Positions 1-5,681 of a stretch of 5,916 bases of DNA are shown piece after piece (position 1 is the first letter of the stretch; each line of letters starts with the position of its first letter). The position numbers and the translations under genes are program-made. The notes beneath the pieces were generated by a model. That model searched no databases. It was not told the origin of the DNA and saw nothing but the letters and a program-made list of their open reading frames with translations. Origin of the DNA: Actinomycetota bacterium (GTDB lineage: Bacteria > Actinomycetota > AC-67); contig VAYV01000166.1 of the NCBI GenBank assembly GCA_005883175.1, forward strand, positions 1 through 5,916. The letters run 5' to 3'.

Positions 1-1008
1 GTCCTCGTACTCGAGAAGGTCGGTCTCATAGGCCAGCACCTGCTGCAGCCGCAGCGACCACTGCTGATCCCACGGCCGCGGCAACCCGAGCGCCTCGTTC
101 CACGCCGGCAGCTGCACGGCGCGGGCGCGTGCATCCTTCGACAGCGTGACGGCCAGCGCCTCGAGCAGGATCCGGTAGACGTTGTTCTCCGGCTGCAGCG
201 CCGTCAAACCCAGCGAGTTCACCTGCACGCCGTATCGGAACCGCCGGAACTTCGGGTCTTGGACCCCGTAGCGCTGGCGCGTTATCCGGTCCCATAGCTC
301 GGTGAACGCGCGCATCTTGCACGTTTCTTCGATGAAGCGGACGCCTGCGTTGCAGAAGAACGAGATGCGCCCCACGACCCGCTCGAAGTCGCCATCGGCC
401 ACGCGGCCGGTCGCGCGCGTCGCGTCGAGAACCGCGATCGCATTCGCCAGCGTGTACGCGATCTCTTGCTGCGGTTCGGCGCCGGCCTCCTGCAGGTGAT
501 ACGAGCACACGTTCATCGGGTTCCACTTCGGGACCTCGCTCGCGCAGAACGTCACCATGTCTGTGATGAGCCGCATCGACGGCTCGGGCGGGAAGATGTA
601 CGTGCCGCGCGAGAGGTACTCCTTCAGGATGTCGTTCTGCGTGGTCCCCATCAGCGCCGCGCGATCGACGTTGTGCTCGTCTGCGACCGCGACGTACAAC
701 GCCAGGAGCCACATCGCCGTCGCGTTGATCGTCATCGACGTATTCATCAGCTCGAGTGGGATCCCGTCGAACAGCGCGCGCATGTCGTCGATCGACGTGA
801 TCGGAACGCCGACCCTTCCGACCTCGCCGGACGCCATCGGCGCGTCCGAGTCGTAGCCGCACTGCGTCGGCAGATCGAACGCAACGCTCAGGCCGGTCTG
901 ACCGGCGGCGAGGTTCTTTTTATAGAGCTCGTTCGATGCGCGCGCAGAGGTATGCCCGGCATACGTGCGGAACAGCCAGGGCTCGTCTTTCGGGTGATTC
1001 ACGCCCAT
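1..1008 (-). CDS. meaA: MeaA-like acyl-CoA mutase (ethylmalonyl/methylmalonyl-CoA mutase family), N-terminal 336 residues, cut by left edge
   Basis: This is an adenosylcobalamin-dependent carbon-skeleton mutase of the MeaA/ethylmalonyl-CoA mutase type, a cytoplasmic enzyme that rearranges branched dicarboxylic acyl-CoAs. My reverse-strand translation gives 336 codons with no stop up to the edge. It reads PWLFRTYAGHTSARASNELY (10-29), GLSVAFDLPTQCGYDSD (39-55), NTSMTINATAMWLLALY (89-105), TTQNDILKEYLSRGTY (122-137), SYHLQEAGA (169-177) and NSLGLTALQPENN (264-276). Residues 170-171 (Tyr-His) match the methylmalonyl-CoA mutase active-site Tyr243-His244. Arg134 falls where Arg207 binds the substrate carboxylate, which argues against an isobutyryl-CoA mutase. 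The protein begins just before PWLFRTYAGH and lacks the upstream YPTMY segment of classical mutases, as MeaA does. The segment from LSKDARARAVQLPAWNEAL (about 289-307) to the edge is also MeaA-like. ATG 1008 has GGAGG four bases upstream. The rest of the barrel and any B12-binding domain lie outside. Ethylmalonyl versus methylmalonyl specificity cannot be settled here. Likely co-transcribed with the phosphatase 42 nt upstream. Confidence 0.9.
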   Translation of the reverse strand, partial: MGVNHPKDEPWLFRTYAGHTSARASNELYKKNLAAGQTGLSVAFDLPTQCGYDSDAPMASGEVGRVGVPITSIDDMRALFDGIPLELMNTSMTINATAMWLLALYVAVADEHNVDRAALMGTTQNDILKEYLSRGTYIFPPEPSMRLITDMVTFCASEVPKWNPMNVCSYHLQEAGAEPQQEIAYTLANAIAVLDATRATGRVADGDFERVVGRISFFCNAGVRFIEETCKMRAFTELWDRITRQRYGVQDPKFRRFRYGVQVNSLGLTALQPENNVYRILLEALAVTLSKDARARAVQLPAWNEALGLPRPWDQQWSLRLQQVLAYETDLLEYED

Positions 1009-1012
1009 ACCG

Positions 1013-1033
1013 CCTCCATTGTGGGGCCGGAGG
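1013..1033 (-). promoter_or_regulatory. Strong Shine-Dalgarno of the mutase gene, possibly folded into a small hairpin
   Basis: On the minus strand GGAGG (plus 1013-1017) lies four bases before the mutase ATG and fixes that start. An exact complement CCTCC (plus 1029-1033) lies just upstream, so the transcript could form a 5-bp stem, plus one G-U pair, that hides the ribosome site. The stop codon of the phosphatase gene is about 17 nt upstream, so a ribosome finishing that gene could open the stem. The ribosome site is clear; the hairpin role is inference. Confidence 0.5.
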
Positions 1034-1050
1034 GGTGCCGACGCGAATCT

Positions 1051-2841
1051 TTAGGAAGCCTTCTGCTTGAGCAGCCGCACAACCAGCACCGCGCGATCGT
1101 CGTAGACGACGTCCGCTCTCGTCGCCGTGGTCTCGATGCGGTCGGCCAGCTCGACCGCGTTCAGCCCACGCCCTTCCGAGACGATCGACAGCAGCCGCAG
1201 CTCGGGTCTCGCTTGCCGCTCGTCCAGCAGCCCGTCCGTGTACAGCACGAGCGCGTCCCCCGGTATCAGCTCGGTCGACGCATCAGCCCGCTTCGCGTCT
1301 TCGAACACGCCGAGCAGCATGCCGCTCCCACCGACCTCTTCGACTTCTCCCGATGCCCGCAGGACGATCGGCGACGGGTGGCCGCCGCTCGCGACGACGG
1401 CGCGCGCGCGACCTTCCAGCAGGTCGAGACGAACGACGGTAGCGGTTGCGTACCGATCTTCGGCGTTCTTCAGGATCGCTTTGTTCAACACGCCCAGGAT
1501 CTCCGCGGGTGACGAGAGGCTGAGCGACGCCGCTCGGATGGTGTGGCGCGCGAGGCCGGTCAGCGCTGCGGCTTCGGAGCCCTTTCCCATCACGTCGCCG
1601 ATCACGAGCGCCCACGAATGCGGCGCGACCTCGAACACGTCGTAGAAATCGCCCCCGATCAGGTCGGCCTCGGTGAAAGGCTGGAAGCGCGCGGCGATCT
1701 CGGCGCCCGGGATCTCCGGCAAGCGAGAAGGCAGCAAGCTCCGCTGCAAGGCCTGCGCTGCGCGGTCGCGCTCTTCGTACAGGCGCACGTTCTCCAGCGC
1801 CGTCGCGGCGCGCACCGCGAGGTCGCCCGCGAGCGTCAGCTCTTCATCGGAATAGCGACGGCCGGAGCGCACGGACCCGAGCGTCATCGCGCCGAGGATC
1901 CCGCCGCGCGCCGGAAGCGGAACGATCATGAGCGAGCGCACCTTCAGACCACGCAGCAGCGCGAGGTGATCGCTGGTTCGGGCGACGCTCGATAAGACCG
2001 AGTCGTTGACGGATCGGAACAGCATCGCTTTGCCCGTGCGGACGACCCGGGCAACCGCATTGTCGCTCGACTGGTCGATCCGCGGCTGGTGCATCAGGTT
2101 CTCTGCCAACGCCGGCCGCACCGGCGGGCCGGAGGCCACCGCCATCGTCTGGATCATGCGATCGTGGTTGACGATGTTCACCACGCAGAAGTCCGCGATC
2201 GACGGAACGGTGACGTTCGCCAGCTCGTGCAGGGTCTTGTCCAGATCCAGGGCCGTGCGCGCGATGATCTCGTTCGCGGTCGCGAGGAACGTTAGACGGC
2301 GCTGCGCGACCTCCGACACGCTGCGCGCGGCACGCTCGCGCGAAAGCGCATTGGACAACAGCGCCGCCACGATCAGGAAAACGCCGAGGGCGACGTAGTC
2401 CTCCACGTGCCGGGGCCACGCCCAGCCCCGCACCGGGTTCGAGTAGAAGTAGACGAGGCAGGCGAACGACGTCGCCGCGCACAGCAAGCCCGCCCACCGG
2501 CCGCCGATGTACGTCGCTGCTGTGATCGGAACGAGGAAGCCGAGCGCCGCGATCACGAAGGGCCGCGGCTGGTTGATCGAGTTCACGATCGCCGTCACGG
2601 CCGCGGCGCCCCCGAGCGCCAGGATCAGGCCGCCGATGAATCGCCGCCACCGTTTCGGTCCCATCCCGAGAAGCAGCTCGGGCATGCGGACCGCGCGCGT
2701 GGCGGATCGGATGCGCGTGCCTTTCGGCGTCGCAGAGGGGTCCCCTTCGGGCGCGACTTCGGAGGGTCGCATCGCGTCGATCGTACCGTTGCGGCCCAGG
2801 GACTGCCGATCCACCTCCGTTTCGAGCCCGTCTGCGCCCAT
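1051..2841 (-). CDS. Membrane-anchored GAF/PP2C (SpoIIE/RsbU-type) serine/threonine phosphatase
   Basis: A 596-residue signalling phosphatase of the family that dephosphorylates anti-anti-sigma factors in partner-switching pathways; its partner is not in this window. Order: a polar N-terminus (1-65); four hydrophobic segments (about 68-88, 94-111, 114-133, 148-166) resembling the DUF4118/KdpD-type membrane domain; a GAF sensor domain (about 186-350); a helical linker with LQRSLLPSRLPEIPGAE (365-381); and a PP2C/SpoIIE catalytic domain (about 380-590). Metal-binding motifs are intact: GGDFYD (396-401), GDVMGKG (415-421), GGHP (486-489), YTDGL (534-538) and DDRA (581-584), so Asp398, Asp416, Asp536 and Asp582 should all be present and the enzyme active. 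I chose ATG 2841 because GGGAG sits seven bases upstream; the open frame continues upstream only as antisense to the dehydrogenase gene. The first 50 residues look low in conservation, so later ATGs (residue 24 or 53) are possible. It is the first gene of the leftward unit. The ligand sensed by GAF or membrane domain is unknown. No histidine kinase domain is present, so it is not KdpD. Confidence 0.93.
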   Translation of the reverse strand: MGADGLETEVDRQSLGRNGTIDAMRPSEVAPEGDPSATPKGTRIRSATRAVRMPELLLGMGPKRWRRFIGGLILALGGAAAVTAIVNSINQPRPFVIAALGFLVPITAATYIGGRWAGLLCAATSFACLVYFYSNPVRGWAWPRHVEDYVALGVFLIVAALLSNALSRERAARSVSEVAQRRLTFLATANEIIARTALDLDKTLHELANVTVPSIADFCVVNIVNHDRMIQTMAVASGPPVRPALAENLMHQPRIDQSSDNAVARVVRTGKAMLFRSVNDSVLSSVARTSDHLALLRGLKVRSLMIVPLPARGGILGAMTLGSVRSGRRYSDEELTLAGDLAVRAATALENVRLYEERDRAAQALQRSLLPSRLPEIPGAEIAARFQPFTEADLIGGDFYDVFEVAPHSWALVIGDVMGKGSEAAALTGLARHTIRAASLSLSSPAEILGVLNKAILKNAEDRYATATVVRLDLLEGRARAVVASGGHPSPIVLRASGEVEEVGGSGMLLGVFEDAKRADASTELIPGDALVLYTDGLLDERQARPELRLLSIVSEGRGLNAVELADRIETTATRADVVYDDRAVLVVRLLKQKAS

Positions 2842-2844
2842 GGC

Positions 2845-2850
2845 TATACT
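2845..2850 (+). promoter_or_regulatory. Candidate -10 element (TATACT) for the dehydrogenase operon
   Basis: TATACT lies 33 nt before the dehydrogenase ATG, inside the 42-bp divergent gap, and is a one-mismatch match to the housekeeping -10 consensus TATAAT in an otherwise GC-rich sequence. A weak -35 candidate, TTCGAG (2821-2826), sits 18 bp upstream within the start of the phosphatase gene. A start near 2857 would give a leader of about 27 nt that includes the ribosome site. Prediction from pattern only; no start has been mapped. Confidence 0.4.
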
Positions 2851-2853
2851 CCC
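2849..2853 (-). promoter_or_regulatory. Shine-Dalgarno GGGAG deciding the phosphatase start
   Basis: On the minus strand GGGAG precedes ATG 2841 by seven bases, optimal spacing. It supports this start over the longer open frame, which runs antisense through the dehydrogenase gene, and over internal ATGs. The same bases overlap the -10 candidate of the opposite gene. The phosphatase's own promoter would have to lie in the remaining gap or inside the beginning of the dehydrogenase gene; I see no convincing one. Confidence 0.6.
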
Positions 2854-2868
2854 GCGCGAAAACCCTTC

Positions 2869-2875
2869 AAGAGGA
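2869..2875 (+). promoter_or_regulatory. Shine-Dalgarno AAGAGGA of the dehydrogenase gene
   Basis: AAGAGGA ends eight bases before ATG 2884. It selects this ATG as the start, although the reading frame is open back to 2407 on the antisense side of the phosphatase gene. The Rossmann fold begins at residue 5 from this ATG, as expected for the family. Confidence 0.7.
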
Positions 2876-2883
2876 ACTTGCTT

Positions 2884-4647
2884 ATGGCGATCGAAACCGT
2901 CGGCGTCCTCGGATGCGGAACGATGGGCTCTGGTATCAGCGAGGTTTGCGCGCGCCACGGCTACCGAGTCATCTTCCGTGAGATCGACGACGACCAGGTT
3001 GCGGCCGGCCTCGCGCGGATCACCCAATCGGTAGACCGCGCCGTCGAGCGGGGCAAGATCGACGCTGCGGAGCGAGAGGCGACGCTGTCGCGCATCTCGG
3101 GCACGACGACCTTCGCCGACCTCAAGGAATGCGACATCGTCATCGAAGCAATCCCCGAGCACCTCGAGCTGAAGCAGGAAGCCTTCCAAGCGCTCGATCC
3201 GCTGCTGCCCGAGCACGCCATGATCGCGACGAACACTTCCTCCCTTCCGGTCATCGAGATGGCCGTCAAGACGACACGCCCTTCCAGGGTGCTCGGCGTG
3301 CACTTCTTCAATCCCGCCCCCGTGATGGGGCTGGTCGAGCTGGTCAAGACCGTCGTGACCGACGAGGCCGTTCTGAACGACGCGCGCGCGTTCGTGGAGT
3401 CGGTCGGCAAATCGCCGGTGATCTGCCAAGACCGAGCCGGTTTCATCGCGAACCTGCTCCTGTTCCCGTACCTGAACAACGCGGTGCGCATGCTCGAAAG
3501 CGGATTCGCGTCGCGCGAAGACATCGACGCCGGCATGGTTATGGAGTGCGGGCACCCGATGGGCCCGCTGGCCCTGCTCGACCTGATCGGCCTGGATTCG
3601 ACGTACGAGATCCTCGACGCGATGTACCGGCAGTTCCGCGAGACGATGTACGCGCCGTCGCCGTTGATCAAGCAGCTCGTGACCGCCGGCTTCCTCGGCC
3701 GGAAGTCGGGGCGTGGGTTCTACGAGTACGAAGAGGCGGGCTCATCGCGGGTCAAGGAGACCGGGAGCCATGGGCGCCACGTCCCGGACACCGCCGCGTC
3801 CCACATCCGCAAGGTCGGCGTGCTCGGGTCGGGAACGATGGCGAACGGGATCGCGGAGGTTGCGGCCAAGAGCGGGTACAGCGTCGTGCTGCGCGCGCGC
3901 AGCAAGCAACGCGTGTCGGAGTCGCTGGCCGCGATCGAGAAGTCTTTGGCGAAGGCCGTGCAGCGCGGCAAGATGACCGAGGACCAGATGAAGGCGACGA
4001 CCGCGCTCGTCGACGGCACGACGGAGCTCGACGCGTTCTCCGACTGCGACATCGTGATCGAAGCTATCGCCGAAGAGCTCGAGATCAAGCTCGACTACTT
4101 CCGCCAGCTCGACACGATCGCTCCGGGGCACGCGATCCTTGCAAGCACGACCTCGTCGCTGCCGGTGATCTCGCTGGCGGCGGCGACCGAGCGGCCGGAG
4201 CAAGTCGCCGGGATGCACTTCTTCAACCCGGCGCCGGTGATGAAGCTCGTCGAGGTGGTCAAGACCGTCCGGACGAGCGAAGAGACGGCGGACGCGGTGT
4301 TCGCGCTCGCCGGCAAGCTCGGTAAGCACCCGGTCGTTTGTCCCGACCGCGCGGGGTTCATCGTCAACGCGCTTCTATTCCCCTACATCAACGACTCGAC
4401 ACGGATGCTCGAGAGCGGATACGCGACCGCCGAGGACATCGACACTGCGATGAAGCTCGGATGCGGGCACCCCATGGGACCGTTCGCCCTCGCAGACATC
4501 GTCGGGTTGGACGTCACCCTGCAGATCATCCAGACGCTGTACCAAGAGTTCCGCGACCCCTACTACGCGCCCGCGCCGATGCTCGAGCATCTCGTCACCG
4601 CCGGCTTCCTCGGCCGCAAGACCAAGCGCGGCTTCTACACGTACTGA
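2884..4647 (+). CDS. Two-domain fused 3-hydroxyacyl-CoA (3-hydroxybutyryl-CoA) dehydrogenase
   Basis: A 587-residue protein made of two complete 3-hydroxyacyl-CoA dehydrogenases, each of the ~280-residue Hbd/FadB2 type, joined by a polar linker (about 283-308). The family oxidises L-3-hydroxyacyl-CoA to 3-oxoacyl-CoA with NAD(P), in the cytoplasm, in fatty-acid oxidation, butanoate or ethylmalonyl-CoA metabolism. Copy 1: GCGTMG loop at 10-15, catalytic Ser119, His140, Glu152, Asn190. Copy 2: loop GSGTMA at 315-320, catalytic Ser424, His445, Glu457, Asn495. RGK (56-58 and 361-363) matches the family lysine that contacts CoA. Both carry HFFNPAPVM and a C-terminal TAGFLGRK...RGFY motif. The copies align without gaps at an offset of 305 residues, with about 54% identity by my hand count (150 of 278). 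Copy 2 lacks the third glycine of GxGxxG (Ala320) and the acidic residue after the second strand (Ala338-Arg339 against Glu33), which hints at NADP use. ATG 2884 has a good ribosome site. First gene of a three-gene unit. Exact chain length specificity is unknown. Confidence 0.95.
   Translation: MAIETVGVLGCGTMGSGISEVCARHGYRVIFREIDDDQVAAGLARITQSVDRAVERGKIDAAEREATLSRISGTTTFADLKECDIVIEAIPEHLELKQEAFQALDPLLPEHAMIATNTSSLPVIEMAVKTTRPSRVLGVHFFNPAPVMGLVELVKTVVTDEAVLNDARAFVESVGKSPVICQDRAGFIANLLLFPYLNNAVRMLESGFASREDIDAGMVMECGHPMGPLALLDLIGLDSTYEILDAMYRQFRETMYAPSPLIKQLVTAGFLGRKSGRGFYEYEEAGSSRVKETGSHGRHVPDTAASHIRKVGVLGSGTMANGIAEVAAKSGYSVVLRARSKQRVSESLAAIEKSLAKAVQRGKMTEDQMKATTALVDGTTELDAFSDCDIVIEAIAEELEIKLDYFRQLDTIAPGHAILASTTSSLPVISLAAATERPEQVAGMHFFNPAPVMKLVEVVKTVRTSEETADAVFALAGKLGKHPVVCPDRAGFIVNALLFPYINDSTRMLESGYATAEDIDTAMKLGCGHPMGPFALADIVGLDVTLQIIQTLYQEFRDPYYAPAPMLEHLVTAGFLGRKTKRGFYTY
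2896..4644 (+). repeat. Gapless tandem duplication inside the dehydrogenase gene
   Basis: Codons 5-282 and 310-587 are diverged copies of one unit, offset by exactly 915 bp. Identical DNA stretches survive where the protein is most conserved: a 20-base match at 3682-3701 and 4597-4616, and nearly matching bases at 3301-3327 and 4216-4242. Most other positions have diverged, so this is an old in-frame duplication or fusion and not a recent assembly-type repeat. Confidence 0.85.
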
Positions 4648-4650
4648 GCG

Positions 4651-5415
4651 ATGGGCCTCGAAGTCTTCTCCCTCGAAGGCAAGTCGGCACTCGTTACCGG
4701 CGCGTCGCGCGGCATCGGCGCGGCGATCGCGACCGCGTTCGCCGAAGCCGGCGCGGACGTCGCGCTCGCGGCCCGCTCGACATCGGATATCGAGCAGCTT
4801 GCTGGCAAGATCGAATCGCTGGGCAGGCGCGCGATCGCGATCACGACCGACGTGACCGATCCCGACGACGTACGTGCGTGCGTCGCGAAGACGCTCGATG
4901 GTTTCGGCAAGATCGACACGCTCGTGAACAACGCCGGCGGAACGAGGTTCATGGCGCCGCTGATCGACCTCAGGCCCGACGGCTGGCACAAAGCGATCGC
5001 GCTGAACCTCGACAGCGTCTTCATGTTCTGCCAGGAAGCGGGGCGGCACATGGTCGCGCGCGGCAGCGGCAGCGTGATCAACATGTCTTCGGTCGCCGGC
5101 GTGCACGGCGCGCCCGCGCTGTCGTACTACTCGGCCGCGAAGCACGCCGTCGTCGGCCTGACGAAAACGCTGGCGATGGAGTGGGGCGACTCGGGCGTTC
5201 GGGTCAACGCGCTGTGCCCGGGGTGGGTCAAGACGGAGCTGAACCGTCCGTTCTGGAGCGACCCGGAGACGAGTGCTTCGTTCGTGCAGAACCAACCGAT
5301 CAAGCGATGGGGCGAGCCGGAGGAGATCGCAGCCGCCGCCGTATGGCTGGCGAGCGAGGCGGCCAGCTATGTGACCGGGTCGACGATCGTGATCGACGGC
5401 GGCGCGCTGGCGTGA
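4651..5415 (+). CDS. Short-chain dehydrogenase/reductase (FabG/PhaB-like 3-oxoacyl reductase family)
   Basis: A 254-residue classical SDR, a soluble oxidoreductase of usual family length. The Rossmann motif TGASRGIG is at 16-23, NNAG at 93-96, and the catalytic tetrad is Asn119, Ser147, Tyr160, Lys164 in MSSVAG...YYSAAK. CPGWVKTEL (189-197) and TGSTIVIDGG (242-251) are typical of the fold's C-terminal half. Ser19-Arg20 in the loop and Ala41-Arg42-Ser43 after the second strand, with no acidic residue, point to NADP(H). Substrate is not readable from sequence: 3-oxoacyl-ACP, acetoacetyl-CoA or a sugar or alcohol are all possible. Its place three bases after an acyl-CoA dehydrogenase gene favours an acyl thioester, giving perhaps the (R)-3-hydroxy product in contrast with the (S)-type partner; this is inference. 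TGAgcgATG spacing and no clear ribosome site suggest translational coupling to the gene before. Confidence 0.92.
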   Translation: MGLEVFSLEGKSALVTGASRGIGAAIATAFAEAGADVALAARSTSDIEQLAGKIESLGRRAIAITTDVTDPDDVRACVAKTLDGFGKIDTLVNNAGGTRFMAPLIDLRPDGWHKAIALNLDSVFMFCQEAGRHMVARGSGSVINMSSVAGVHGAPALSYYSAAKHAVVGLTKTLAMEWGDSGVRVNALCPGWVKTELNRPFWSDPETSASFVQNQPIKRWGEPEEIAAAAVWLASEAASYVTGSTIVIDGGALA

Positions 5416-5681
5416 CGCCGAGGCGCACGCGTCCCAAGCGGCGCCGCAAGCCTGCAAACGCAGAGCGCGCGATCTCGCCGGACCCGACGATCGCGGCGCC
5501 GCTCGGGTGGCACGTGCGAGCAGTCCAACCGGTCAACGCCGTGAAGATGTACCGGTGCCCCGGGTGCAACCAAGAGATCCGCCCAGGGACAGGCCACGTC
5601 GTCGCGTGGCGGGAGGACGACGAGGAAGGCCGCCGGCACTGGCACACGCCGTGCTGGCGGCGGTTCGCGAAGAGCGCTTAG
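5412..5681 (+). CDS. Small actinobacterial CxxC/HxxC putative zinc-binding protein of unknown function
   Basis: An 89-residue protein starting at GTG 5412, which overlaps the SDR stop in the sequence GTGA, a common arrangement for coupled translation. The N-terminus is very basic (TPRRTRPKRRRK, 2-13), followed by a variable stretch and a conserved core (47-82): YRCPGCNQEIRPG, HVVAW and RRHWHTPCW. Cys49, Cys52, His78 and Cys81 could form one zinc site. I recognise this pattern from a short actinobacterial family often labelled ATP/GTP-binding protein in automatic annotation, yet no P-loop or Walker motif is visible, so that label is unsupported. The basic tail could contact nucleic acid. Its function is unknown. 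ATG at residue 46 would be too late because it would remove the whole N-terminal region. Third gene of the rightward unit; its stop overlaps that of the gene converging from the right. Confidence 0.8.
   Translation: MTPRRTRPKRRRKPANAERAISPDPTIAAPLGWHVRAVQPVNAVKMYRCPGCNQEIRPGTGHVVAWREDDEEGRRHWHTPCWRRFAKSA

Noticed and set aside
26..862. A 278-residue minus-strand open frame over the mutase region
   Set aside because: It is an Arg-rich alternate frame; the true mutase frame on the same strand gives a clear family match over all 336 codons.
1..1008. Isobutyryl-CoA or 2-hydroxyisobutyryl-CoA mutase large subunit
   Set aside because: Arg134 at the carboxylate-binding position is retained, the YPFTRG...YPTMY N-terminal segment is absent, and residues 257-336 follow the MeaA pattern.
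1051..2841. KdpD-type sensor kinase, suggested by the four-helix DUF4118-like membrane domain
   Set aside because: No histidine kinase phosphoacceptor or ATPase motif is present; the C-terminal domain is clearly PP2C/SpoIIE.
2407..2883. The dehydrogenase frame is open upstream to 2407
   Set aside because: That part is antisense to the phosphatase membrane domain and is Arg/Pro/His-rich shadow sequence; the family fold starts right after ATG 2884.
2842..3555. The phosphatase reading frame stays open upstream to 3555 on the minus strand, allowing an 834-residue protein
   Set aside because: The extra 238 residues are antisense to the first dehydrogenase domain, have no recognisable domain, and the strong ribosome site at 2849-2853 marks ATG 2841 as the start.
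4338..5411. A long plus-strand open frame leading into the small zinc-binding protein
   Set aside because: It is the +1-shifted shadow of the dehydrogenase end and of the SDR, composed mostly of Arg, with no family resemblance until residue 2 after GTG 5412.
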